Below, one piece after another: positions 33,420-41,308 of a stretch of 64,000 nt of DNA. The first letter of the stretch is position 1. Every line of letters begins with the position of its first letter. The stretch is taken from positions 1-64,000 of the forward strand of contig NZ_BJXB01000001.1 of the NCBI RefSeq assembly GCF_007990775.1, in the 5' to 3' direction. Source of the stretch: Deinococcus cellulosilyticus NBRC 106333 = KACC 11606. GTDB taxonomy: Bacteria; Deinococcota; Deinococci; Deinococcales; Deinococcaceae. A model generated the notes under the pieces. It was not told the origin of the DNA and ran no database searches. It saw only the letters and a program-made list of their open reading frames with translations. Both the position numbers and the translations under genes were made by a program.

Positions 33420-34327
33420 CCCTGAAGCGCCTGGAAGACCTGTTGCCTCTGCTGGATCTTGTGCAGGACCTTCCTGCACTGGTCCTTTTTGCTGCAGACC
33501 TCAGGCACCAGTTGCTGATGGTCAACGGCGCAGGTCTCCAGGTGCTGGGACAGCAGGTGGGCGAGCGATTTCAGACGGAACGCATGTGGCCTCCCTGTCC
33601 GGCAACAACCCCTTATCTTGGCCCCCTCACCCTGACCGACCAGCAGGGCAGGTCTGCCAGTTACAGTGGCAAAATCCTGCCTCTGCAGGAGGGCTATCTG
33701 GTGATGGCCTTGCCCGAGGTCACCGACCTGCAACACACACTGGAACAGCTCCTGGCCATCAATGCAGAACTGCTCACCGAAACACGGGGAACCCTGAGAG
33801 ATGCCCGCAGTCTGGCAGAACAGGCCCGCACAGATGAATTGACTGGCCTCCTCAACAGGCGGGCTTTTTTTCAGGCCTCCAGAAAGCTCCTTTCCGAGCC
33901 CCATCAGATGCTCGGCCTTCTGGTTCTGGACATTGACCACTTCAAAAGCGTCAATGACCGTTTTGGCCATCTGGTTGGAGATGAAGTGCTCCGACAAACC
34001 GCCCAGACCCTGCAAAGCAATCTGAGGTCAGGCGACCTGCTGGGAAGGGTTGGAGGGGAGGAATTCATCGTGCTCCTCAACTGTCCCTCCCTGTTCGACA
34101 TCCTGCAAACAGCAGACCGCCTGAGGGTTGCAGTGCAGGACACCTCCAACGGATCAGGCACCCCCACTGTGACCATCAGCATCGGGGTGTCTCTGGTTGA
34201 ATCCCATTTTGAGGCCGCTCTGGACAGGGCAGATCAGGCCCTTTATGCAGCCAAAAGCTCTGGTCGCAACCGGGTGGTCTTCCAGGAGCAAGAAGACCCC
34301 ATTGCAGGCTCTGTTTCCTCCGGTTGA
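33416..34327 (+). CDS. Diguanylate cyclase coupled to the B12 regulator
   Basis: A 303-residue cyclic-di-GMP synthase. The N-terminal 100 residues look like a divergent PAS module (LVLFAADLRHQLLMVNGAGL). A short coiled coil (TRGTLRDARSLAEQARTDE) leads into GGDEF with GGEEF and an RSGD inhibitory site, so it should be active. The ATG at 33416 overlaps the B12 gene stop (ATGA). In-frame codons further upstream belong to the other reading frame of the B12 gene. Light- or B12-dependent control by the upstream protein is inferred from this coupling. Confidence 0.88.
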   Translation: MTLKRLEDLLPLLDLVQDLPALVLFAADLRHQLLMVNGAGLQVLGQQVGERFQTERMWPPCPATTPYLGPLTLTDQQGRSASYSGKILPLQEGYLVMALPEVTDLQHTLEQLLAINAELLTETRGTLRDARSLAEQARTDELTGLLNRRAFFQASRKLLSEPHQMLGLLVLDIDHFKSVNDRFGHLVGDEVLRQTAQTLQSNLRSGDLLGRVGGEEFIVLLNCPSLFDILQTADRLRVAVQDTSNGSGTPTVTISIGVSLVESHFEAALDRADQALYAAKSSGRNRVVFQEQEDPIAGSVSSG

Positions 34328-34427
34328 TTGTTGAACTGGGCATCCTGCATTGCAGCACACTGGGTTTCTGGGGTACCGGGTATACTGGCTCCACCTGATT
34401 TTCATCCCATCTGCCCGAGGAGGCTGC

Positions 34428-34973
34428 ATGACCCTGAAAAATGAACTGGCGCTGTCCCGACCCGCTGCCCTGACCCCCGAGATCGCCATGGGGCTGGGCA
34501 TGCTTCAGATGGCGCGAGAGCGCACCCTGCGTACCGTGGAATCCCTGCTTCCTGGCAGTCTGGATGTGCTGGTGAATGGACACACCATTGGTTCTCTGCT
34601 CTATCACATCGCTCTGGTGGAACTGGACTGGCTTTATGTGGAGGTCAAACAGGAAGAATTGCCCGACTGGTGCACCTCCCTCTTCCCCATTGAGCACCGC
34701 AACTCCGATGACAACCTGAGCCAGGTGCTCGGTGATCCACTGTCAAAACACCTTGAACGCCTGTCCCGGGTGCGCCAGGAACTGCTGCAAACCTACCAGA
34801 ACATGACCGCAGACGATTTTGCAAAACCCCGCAGCCTGTCCCATTACGATGTGACCCCCGAGTGGGTGCTTTTTCACCTGCTGCACCATGAATCCTTGCA
34901 TTTTGGACAGATCCAGACCCTGATCCGGGTTGCAGGTCTGCGTGATGCCGAGTTCCGCTACCTGATGTCCTGA
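34428..34973 (+). CDS. DinB/YfiT-family metal-binding protein
   Basis: A 181-residue four-helix-bundle protein of the DinB superfamily, which is expanded in Deinococcus. Candidate metal ligands are the histidines in GHTIGSLLYHIALVE and HLLHHESLHFGQI. Members act in thiol-dependent transfer or isomerisation, or have unknown roles. GAGGAGG precedes ATG 34428. A TATACT at 34380-34385 may be its -10 box. Two bases separate its stop from the next start. Confidence 0.8.
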   Translation: MTLKNELALSRPAALTPEIAMGLGMLQMARERTLRTVESLLPGSLDVLVNGHTIGSLLYHIALVELDWLYVEVKQEELPDWCTSLFPIEHRNSDDNLSQVLGDPLSKHLERLSRVRQELLQTYQNMTADDFAKPRSLSHYDVTPEWVLFHLLHHESLHFGQIQTLIRVAGLRDAEFRYLMS

Positions 34974-34975
34974 AC

Positions 34976-35986
34976 ATGGCTTTTTCACCCGACCTGCTCA
35001 CTGACCCTGATCCACCGTTCATGGTGCAGGACCGTTTTGAGATCAAAGCAGATGTGTTTCCTCTGGGCTCAGTCCTCAATGGTCGACTGGAGCAAAACCA
35101 TTTTGCAGAAGACCGTCTGCTTTTCTCTTATCTACAGAAAAAACTGGACGTGTTGCAACAGCATCCTGAGCGGCATCGTGCCCTGACCACAGATGATCCC
35201 CAGGGACTCTCTCATGCCCTGTGGACGGCTTTACAGGTGTACAAGCGAGAGTTTCCCCAGTTGCTGTCCGGGCATGACACAGAGGTGGATCTGAAGCATC
35301 TTGGGTTGCGCCTGCACTGGGACCCTCATGAAATCCAGGTGACCCAGCTTCAAGACCATGCCCTTGGAACACAGGTTCTGGATCATCTCCAGCAACAACA
35401 GGGCGTCACCCGGTTGCTGGATGCCGTGTCGCTCAGTGCACAGGAAGATCTGGTGGTGCTCAGGCAGGACCCGGAGGGTGGTCATGCTGAAGCCCTGTCT
35501 GTGTGCTTCCCCAGCGGCTGGGACCCCCGGGAGAAACTGGGCGTTGGCTTTGCCGGAATTCACCACCCGGTGGCGGACCATCAAAGGCTCTTGAAGGCCT
35601 CTGGCAACATGATGCGGGCCATTTTTCACAAAGGCCCCTTCATCCGGTTCAGCTGGGGCCTGACTCCCAGCCCTGACCTGAATGCCCACCCTGAGCATCC
35701 CAGAACCCTCTGGAACCCTCTCTGGGAAGCAGAGCCTGACCTGCTGGGCGAAAAAATCTTCCTGCGCATGGAACGCCAGACCACACTTGCCTTACCGGAA
35801 TTGCAGCGCGGGCTCTTCACCATTCGGGTGTACGTGAATTCCCTTAGCAAAACGCTGACCAGAAATCCAGAACTGCGTCCCAGACTCCATAATCTTCTGT
35901 CCTCGGTGAAACCAGACGTGCTGGAATACAAAGGGATGCAGCCCCTCAAAGCACCCATTTTGCGTTATCTGGAGTCCCATAAATGA
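34976..35986 (+). CDS. DUF3445 / heme-dependent oxidative N-demethylase family protein
   Basis: A 336-residue protein matching DUF3445, the family of the heme-binding subunit of dimethylamine-type oxidative N-demethylases. Family landmarks seen are ADVFPLGSVL near the N-terminus, SVCFPSGWDPREKLG with the following IHHPV, and FLRMERQTTLALP with FTIRVYV. The partner flavin reductase and small subunit genes are not in the window, so it may work with genes elsewhere. It begins 2 bases after the DinB-like stop, so the two are almost certainly one transcript. Substrate unknown. Confidence 0.82.
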   Translation: MAFSPDLLTDPDPPFMVQDRFEIKADVFPLGSVLNGRLEQNHFAEDRLLFSYLQKKLDVLQQHPERHRALTTDDPQGLSHALWTALQVYKREFPQLLSGHDTEVDLKHLGLRLHWDPHEIQVTQLQDHALGTQVLDHLQQQQGVTRLLDAVSLSAQEDLVVLRQDPEGGHAEALSVCFPSGWDPREKLGVGFAGIHHPVADHQRLLKASGNMMRAIFHKGPFIRFSWGLTPSPDLNAHPEHPRTLWNPLWEAEPDLLGEKIFLRMERQTTLALPELQRGLFTIRVYVNSLSKTLTRNPELRPRLHNLLSSVKPDVLEYKGMQPLKAPILRYLESHK

Positions 35987-36019
35987 TTTTCGGCAGTGGT
36001 CCTGTGTGGGATTCTCAAA

Positions 36020-36045
36020 TTGTCACCAGAATTTCCTGTTAAGAT
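36020..36045 (+). promoter_or_regulatory. Candidate promoter of the HU gene
   Basis: TTGTCA (36020-36025), a 14-bp spacer and TAAGAT (36040-36045) precede the HU start by 57 bases. The spacer length is the same as in the HAD promoter. Confidence 0.45.
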
Positions 36046-36102
36046 CTACAAGCAGAAGACCAGGTGTCCCAGACACCCTTCTGGATGTATCGGAGGTAGA
36101 CC

Positions 36103-36381
36103 ATGGAAAAAGTCGGAAAGCAACAACTGATTCAAGTGATCGCCGAGAAGGCCGGTGTCAGCAAAAAAGACGCAGGGGAAGTCATTGACTCCATGCTGGA
36201 AATCATCGTGGAAGCCCTGAAGGAAGGCAAGACCGTGGGTCTGCCTGGCTTTGGCACCCTCAGCGTGGTTCCCACCAAAGAGCGTCAAGCCGTTCGTCCT
36301 GGCACCACCGAGCGCATCACCGTTCCTGCAGGCAAAAAGATCCGTTTCAAGACGGCCACCAGCCTGCAAGACAACCTGTAA
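36103..36381 (+). CDS. HU-family DNA-binding protein
   Basis: A 92-residue nucleoid protein that bends and compacts DNA as a dimer. It shows the HU fold: the N-terminal helices EKVGKQQLIQVIAEKAGVSK, the GFGTLSV turn, and the basic beta-arm ending in GKKIRFKTATSL. It lacks the long lysine-rich N-terminal tail found in some Deinococcus HU proteins. A CGGAGG ribosome-binding site lies 7 nt before the ATG. It is a single-gene unit closed by a strong terminator. Confidence 0.95.
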   Translation: MEKVGKQQLIQVIAEKAGVSKKDAGEVIDSMLEIIVEALKEGKTVGLPGFGTLSVVPTKERQAVRPGTTERITVPAGKKIRFKTATSLQDNL

Positions 36382-36397
36382 GCCCAGGTGTTCCCCC

Positions 36398-36424
36398 ATC
36401 CAGCCTCAGGGCTGGATTTTTTTT
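36398..36424 (+). terminator. Rho-independent terminator after HU
   Basis: The stem ATCCAGCC / GGCTGGAT with a 4-nt loop is followed by seven T. Confidence 0.92.
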
Positions 36425-36881
36425 GGCAGGAAGTCATTCCAATTTCGCCAAATCAACTCCATATTTTAGATATAATGCTCAACAAAACAAGGAGACTGCA
36501 GATTTTAACAGTCTCCGTCACGCCAGCTTATGGAGGCTGGTCTCCTGTCCATAAAGGGCACTGTTGTTAATGGCATTATAAAACCTCTCTACACTCAAAG
36601 TGTAAAATCGGCAAACATTGTCTTGCAAGAATTGCTCCATTGCTGATCAATCAATCAGTTTTCAGGTGCCTCACCTGGGATCTGCAAGCAGCCATCCACA
36701 GGACCGTGACCCTTCACAACTTCAGTTGCGCTACAGGAAACACCATGCCAACCGGGCGTTTCTCAGCAACCCGTGTTACAATCCCGGTACTGGTGACTGG
36801 AAACTTTATGGACCTGACCTGCGTAGTAACTCAAAGTACGGAGCAGCCATGCTGTGACCGTCATCACGGGAGGAATTCACC
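36425..36881 (+). other. 457-bp leader region before the Ter cluster
   Basis: No convincing gene. A perfect TATAAT (36471-36476) is followed within 15 bases by two adjacent hairpins, GGAGACTG / CAGTCTCC (36491-36516) and CCAGC / GCTGG (36523-36540). A second -10-like TACAAT lies at 36777-36782, about 100 bases before the first terD. Two short open frames (36618-36857 and 36640-36885) overlap each other and lack ribosome-binding sites. Confidence 0.5.
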
Positions 36882-37460
36882 ATGATCAATTTGACCAAAG
36901 GACAGAGCATCAACCTCAAAAAAGAAGCCCCCGGTGGCCTGCAACGGGTTCACCTCGGTCTGGGCTGGGATGTGGCCAAGCCCAAAGGTCTCTTTGGCCG
37001 TTTTGCAGCTCCAGAAAGCATTGATCTGGACGCCAGTGCAGCCCTCTTCGACGCCCAGGGCAACCACACCGACACCGTCTGGTTCAGACAGCTTCAGAGC
37101 AAGGATGGCAGCATCAAACACAGCGGAGACAACCTGACCGGGGCAGGAGATGGCGATGACGAAGTGATCACCGTGGACCTCTCCAGAATCCCTGGCAGCG
37201 TGCACCAGATTGTGCTGGCCGTGTCCAGCTTCCGTGGACAGAACTTCGCCAAGGTGGAAAATGCCTTCTGCCGCGTGGTGAACGCCGACAACAAACAGGA
37301 AGTGGCCCGCTACAACCTGAGTGCCACCGGAAACCACACCAGTGTGATCATCGGCAAACTGCAACTCGTTTCTGGTGAGTGGACCTTCAAGGCCCTCGGC
37401 GAAATGACCAATGGACGCACCATTCAGGACATTGCCAGCGACATCCGCCGGGTTCTGTAA
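36882..37460 (+). CDS. terD: TerD-family stress protein 1
   Basis: A 192-residue TerD domain protein, a Ca2+-binding beta-sandwich of the tellurium/stress-resistance system. Markers are INLKKEAPGG near the start, IDLDASA, and the acidic metal loop HSGDNLTGAGDGDDE. It differs from the other two copies by an insert (KPKGLFGRFAAPE) before the DLDASA motif. GGGAGGAATTCACC supports ATG 36882. First gene of the cluster. Confidence 0.92.
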   Translation: MINLTKGQSINLKKEAPGGLQRVHLGLGWDVAKPKGLFGRFAAPESIDLDASAALFDAQGNHTDTVWFRQLQSKDGSIKHSGDNLTGAGDGDDEVITVDLSRIPGSVHQIVLAVSSFRGQNFAKVENAFCRVVNADNKQEVARYNLSATGNHTSVIIGKLQLVSGEWTFKALGEMTNGRTIQDIASDIRRVL

Positions 37461-37533
37461 GACTGGCCTTGCAGCCGCAGTGCTGTAGATCACGGGAACT
37501 TTCCTGAAGTTGCCCGCATAATGTGAGAAGAGC

Positions 37534-38748
37534 ATGCAAAAACTGGTTCCCGGTCAGAAAATCAAACTTTCAGAGGTCACCCCCTCCTTGCAACTTGAAA
37601 TCGATGTGCAGGTGCAGGGTGCATCCCGAGAGTACGACATCAGCTGTTTTTTACTGAATGAGCAGGAAAAATTGCCCTCGGATGACCATGTGGTCTTCTA
37701 CAACAACCTGCGTTCCCAGCAGGGAGAGGTCGTGCTGGCCCAGCGAGATGCTTTCAGTTCAAAATTTGAACTGGACCTCTCGAAAGTCCAGCAGGGCGTC
37801 AAACGTCTGGCCTTCACCTGCACGGTGGATGACGGCCTCACCTTCAAGGATGTGAAAACCGGGCGGGTGCGGGTGTCGAGTGGTGGAAACCTGCTGCTGG
37901 AATTCGTGTTCACCGGAACACAGTTCTCGCAGGAAAAGGCTGTGATTCTGGCCGAAATCTACTTCAAAGACGTCTGGCGCTTCGGGGCCACCGGGCAGGG
38001 TTTCAACGGGGGTCTGGCCGATCTGGTGCGCCATTACGGTGGAACAGTGGAGCGCCCGGCCCCCACCCCACCACCTGCCCCTCCTGCTCCAACCCCTGCT
38101 CCAGGAGCAGAGGAGAAACCCACAGTCAACCTGAAAAAGATCACCCTGGAAAAACGGGGGGACTCTGGCAAGGTGAACCTGCGCAAAGATGGCCGCAAGC
38201 AGCCCATTCACATCAACCTGAACTGGGACCAGCAGGCTGCCCCACAACGCAGTGGTCTTTGGAGTTTGCTGCCTGGGCAGGCCTCTGGAGGCACCGCTGA
38301 TCTGGATCTGGGCTGCATGTATGAAATGCAAAACGGATACAGAGGGGTCATTCAGGCCCTTGGAAACACATTTGGCGCAAAAGACACCGTGCCCTACATC
38401 TATCTGGACAAGGATGACCGCAGCGGCTCTTCCACCGATGGGGAAAACCTCTTGATCCTCAGGCCAGATATGATCCGGCGCGTGGTGGTCTTTGCCTACA
38501 TCTACCAGGGGGTCTCAACCTTTCAGGATGTGGGAGGACGCATGCGCATCACCGACGATCAGGGGAACGAAATCCACCTGAAACTCGACCAGCCCGATCC
38601 CGGGCTGAAATTCTGCGCCATCTGCAGCATCACCAATTCCGGCGATCACATTGAGGTCACCAAAGAAGAACGTTATTTCCGGGGCCACCAGGAAACCGAT
38701 GAGCATTACGGGTTCGGCTTCCGCTGGCAGTCCGGTCAGAAATCCTGA
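37534..38748 (+). CDS. TerD/TerA-type two-domain stress protein
   Basis: A 404-residue protein with an N-terminal TerD-like sandwich (1-170, VVFYNNLRSQQGEVVL), a Pro/Ala-rich linker (about 172-191), and a C-terminal TerA-like domain (VNLKKITLEKRGDSGKVNLR, then HINLNWDQ, then GCMYEMQNGYRGVIQALG). The first domain lacks the full GDNxTGxGxGDDE metal loop (it has LRSQQGEVV), so it may be structural, whereas the second keeps acidic residues (LDKDDRSGSSTDGE). It lies between two terD genes, 73 bases after the first. Confidence 0.85.
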   Translation: MQKLVPGQKIKLSEVTPSLQLEIDVQVQGASREYDISCFLLNEQEKLPSDDHVVFYNNLRSQQGEVVLAQRDAFSSKFELDLSKVQQGVKRLAFTCTVDDGLTFKDVKTGRVRVSSGGNLLLEFVFTGTQFSQEKAVILAEIYFKDVWRFGATGQGFNGGLADLVRHYGGTVERPAPTPPPAPPAPTPAPGAEEKPTVNLKKITLEKRGDSGKVNLRKDGRKQPIHINLNWDQQAAPQRSGLWSLLPGQASGGTADLDLGCMYEMQNGYRGVIQALGNTFGAKDTVPYIYLDKDDRSGSSTDGENLLILRPDMIRRVVVFAYIYQGVSTFQDVGGRMRITDDQGNEIHLKLDQPDPGLKFCAICSITNSGDHIEVTKEERYFRGHQETDEHYGFGFRWQSGQKS

Positions 38749-38765
38749 ATTCACTGGAGGACATC

Positions 38766-39341
38766 ATGGCAATCAATCTCAGCAAAGGTGGAAACATCAA
38801 CCTCAGCAAGGAAGCGCCCGGTCTGCGCAAGGTCCGCATCGGTCTCGGCTGGGACGTGCGGGCCACCGACGGAGCCGCATTTGACCTGGACGCCATGGCC
38901 CTGCTCGTCAAGGAAGATGGCAAGGCCAGCAGCGATGCCGACCTGATTTTCTACAACAACCTCAAACACGCCAGTGGTGGGGTCGAGCACACTGGAGACA
39001 ACCGCACCGGTCAGGGTGAAGGGGACGACGAGAGCATTCTGGTGGAACTTGCCAGGGTCCCTGCCCAGATTCACCGTGTGGTGGTTTCCGTGAGCATCCA
39101 CGAAGGTCAGTCCCGGGGCCAGAGTTTCGGTCAGGTGCGCAACGCCTTCATCCGCGTGGTGGATGATGAAACCGGAACCGAAGTGGCCCGTTACGACCTC
39201 TCCGAGGACGCCAGCACCGAGACCCTGATGGTCTTCGGGGAACTGTACCGCCATGGTGCAGACTGGAAGTTCCGAGCTGTGGGCCAGGGGTACCGCGAGG
39301 GCCTCGAAGCTTTCCTCAGAAATCACGGTTTCAACGTTTGA
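38766..39341 (+). CDS. terD: TerD-family stress protein 2
   Basis: A 191-residue canonical TerD with INLSKEAPGLRKVRIGLGWD, FDLDAMA and the metal loop HTGDNRTGQGEGDDE. TGGAGG precedes ATG 38766. The gene starts 17 bases after the TerD/TerA protein, so the two are co-transcribed. Confidence 0.94.
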   Translation: MAINLSKGGNINLSKEAPGLRKVRIGLGWDVRATDGAAFDLDAMALLVKEDGKASSDADLIFYNNLKHASGGVEHTGDNRTGQGEGDDESILVELARVPAQIHRVVVSVSIHEGQSRGQSFGQVRNAFIRVVDDETGTEVARYDLSEDASTETLMVFGELYRHGADWKFRAVGQGYREGLEAFLRNHGFNV

Positions 39342-39443
39342 TTCTGCAGGTCTTGCAAGAATAAAGTTCGTCTGAACCGAGTTTCAATGTCCGCCCTTTA
39401 AACCTCACGCCCACTCACTCACTCAACCTCAGGAGGGTTATTT

Positions 39444-40022
39444 ATGCCAGTCAGCTTAAGCAAAGGTGGAAATGTCAGCCTCACCAAAGAAGCCCCAGGT
39501 CTCACCAGCATCACCGTCGGTCTCGGATGGGACATCCGCACCACCGATGGAGCTGCATTCGACCTGGACGCCAGTGCCTTCTTGCTCGGTGAAAGCGGCA
39601 AGGTGGCCAGCGACAGCGACTTTGTCTTCTTCAACAACAACAAGAGCACCGATGGCAGCGTGGAATACGGTGGTGACAACCGCACTGGTGAAGGCGCAGG
39701 TGACGATGAAACCATCAAAATCGACCTGACCCGCGTTCCCCAGACCGTCACCCGCATTGTGATTGCCGTGACCATTTACGATGCTGAAACCCGCAGACAG
39801 AACTTCGGCATGGTGCGCAACGCCTACGCCCGCGTTCTGAACAACGCTGGTGGCGCAGAGATCGCCCGTTACGACCTCTCCGAGGATGCCAGCACCGAAA
39901 CCGCCATGATTTTCGCTGAAGTGTACCGCCACAACACCGACTGGAAGTTCAAGGCCATCGGTCAGGGGTACAACAACGGCCTGCGCGGTCTGGCCCTGGA
40001 TTTCGGCGTCAACGTCGGCTGA
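39444..40022 (+). CDS. terD: TerD-family stress protein 3
   Basis: A 192-residue canonical TerD with VSLTKEAPGLTSITVGLGWD, FDLDASA and YGGDNRTGEGAGDDE. CAGGAGGG lies upstream of ATG 39444. It is highly similar to the preceding copy, which points to a local duplication. The 102-base gap before it shows no clear promoter. Confidence 0.94.
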   Translation: MPVSLSKGGNVSLTKEAPGLTSITVGLGWDIRTTDGAAFDLDASAFLLGESGKVASDSDFVFFNNNKSTDGSVEYGGDNRTGEGAGDDETIKIDLTRVPQTVTRIVIAVTIYDAETRRQNFGMVRNAYARVLNNAGGAEIARYDLSEDASTETAMIFAEVYRHNTDWKFKAIGQGYNNGLRGLALDFGVNVG

Positions 40023-40047
40023 TCCTGATTTTCAAGCACAAGCAAGT

Positions 40048-40140
40048 CCCCCGCGCTCTGGTGCCATCAAAGGGGCGCGGGGGCAGATGTTGTCACAGAT
40101 GTTGTTCACATGTGTTGTAACCAGTCAGACTTTCTGACTG
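40048..40140 (+). promoter_or_regulatory. Two hairpins between terD3 and the TerC-like gene
   Basis: CCCCCGCGC (40048-40056) pairs with GCGCGGGGG (40075-40083) but is not followed by a T run. CAGTCAGA (40122-40129) pairs with TCTGACTG (40133-40140), 18 bases before the next start. They may act in attenuation or mRNA processing. Confidence 0.5.
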
Positions 40141-40158
40141 AAGCGTAGAGAGGACAAA

Positions 40159-41202
40159 ATGCGTCGAGAGTTTGGTTTTGCTTTTGTGGTGACCCTGATC
40201 TGCCTTGCAGGGGCCTTTTTTTACGGCCTGCGCACAGGAGACATGGCCACCGCAGGTTCGTTTCTGCTGATTGCCGTGATCCTGGGGGTGATGGAAGTGT
40301 CCCTGAGTTTCGACAACGCCGTGGTGAACGCCAGCGTGTTGAAAAACATGGACGCGGTGTGGCAGAGAAGGTTCCTCACCTGGGGGATTCTGATTGCGGT
40401 GTTCGGGATGCGGTTCATCTTCCCAATCGTGATTGTGGCGGTGGTCGCCAAGCTGGGATTCATTGAGGTCGCACAGCTGGCCTTCAACAATCCGCAGGAA
40501 TACGCCCGTCACCTGAATGAGGCCCACGTACCGATTTCTGCGTTTGGGGGCACCTTCCTCATGCTGGTGTTCCTGAAGTACCTGATGGACCCCGAGAAGG
40601 AAGTGCACTGGCTGGCCTTCATTGAGCGCCCTCTGGCCAAAATTGGTCGCCTGGACACCATTCAGGTGTTCCTCACTGGTGTGCTGCTGCTGGTTCTGGT
40701 GAATTACACCGTGCACCCTGAAGAGAAACTCACTGCACTGATTGCCGGTCTGGTGGGCATCCTGACCTACATCTTCATTGATGCCCTTGGGGGCCTCTTT
40801 GATGCCGATGACATGGCTGCCAAAGCAGGTGCAGCAGGTCTGACCGCCTTCATTTACCTGGAAGTGCTGGACGCCAGTTTCTCTCTGGACGGTGTGATCG
40901 GGGCCTTCGCCATCACCAAGGAAGTGGTTGTGATTGCTGCAGGTCTGTGCATCGGTGCAGTCTTCGTGCGTTCCCTGACCCTGATGCTGGTGAAAAAAGG
41001 CACCCTGCAGCAGTACGTGTTCCTGGAACACGGCGCACACTACGGAATCGGGGCTCTGGCAATCATCATGCTGGTCAGCATGAACCACGACGTGCACATT
41101 CCCGAAGTGGTCACCGGTCTGATCGGGGTGGGCTTCATTGTGGCTTCCGTGCTGTGGTCCATGAAGTACCAGCGGGACAATCCACAGCTCTCTGAAGGCT
41201 GA
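40159..41202 (+). CDS. DUF475 / TerC-like integral membrane protein
   Basis: A 347-residue membrane protein with about nine helices, of the DUF475 branch of the TerC superfamily. Acidic intramembrane residues thought to bind metal are visible in VMEVSLSFDNAVVNASVLK and again in EVLDASFSLDGVIGAFAI. TerC-type proteins partner with TerD/TerB in metal and membrane stress responses and may move manganese or other cations. GAGAGGACAAA precedes the ATG. A strong terminator follows. Confidence 0.9.
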   Translation: MRREFGFAFVVTLICLAGAFFYGLRTGDMATAGSFLLIAVILGVMEVSLSFDNAVVNASVLKNMDAVWQRRFLTWGILIAVFGMRFIFPIVIVAVVAKLGFIEVAQLAFNNPQEYARHLNEAHVPISAFGGTFLMLVFLKYLMDPEKEVHWLAFIERPLAKIGRLDTIQVFLTGVLLLVLVNYTVHPEEKLTALIAGLVGILTYIFIDALGGLFDADDMAAKAGAAGLTAFIYLEVLDASFSLDGVIGAFAITKEVVVIAAGLCIGAVFVRSLTLMLVKKGTLQQYVFLEHGAHYGIGALAIIMLVSMNHDVHIPEVVTGLIGVGFIVASVLWSMKYQRDNPQLSEG

Positions 41203-41217
41203 GCAGCACTTTCACCC

Positions 41218-41246
41218 AGGCGAGGCTCACCTCGCCTCCTTTTTTT
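41218..41246 (+). terminator. Rho-independent terminator after the TerC-like gene
   Basis: AGGCGAGG / CCTCGCCT with a CTCA loop, then CC and seven T. It separates the Ter structural genes from the biosynthetic genes. Confidence 0.9.
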
Positions 41247-41274
41247 GGGCCATGTGCAGGTGACTTTGATGGCC

Positions 41275-41280
41275 TACAAT
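41275..41280 (+). promoter_or_regulatory. -10 box of the Ter biosynthetic operon
   Basis: TACAAT lies 29 bases before the ATP-grasp start and just after the preceding terminator. The -35 is not clear. Confidence 0.4.
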
Positions 41281-41308
41281 CGGGAAAGAACATCAGAAGG
41301 ACGGAAGA

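Noticed and set aside
40093..41097. Minus-strand open frame opposite the TerC-like gene
   Set aside because: Its His/Gln-rich translation is the antisense of membrane helices.
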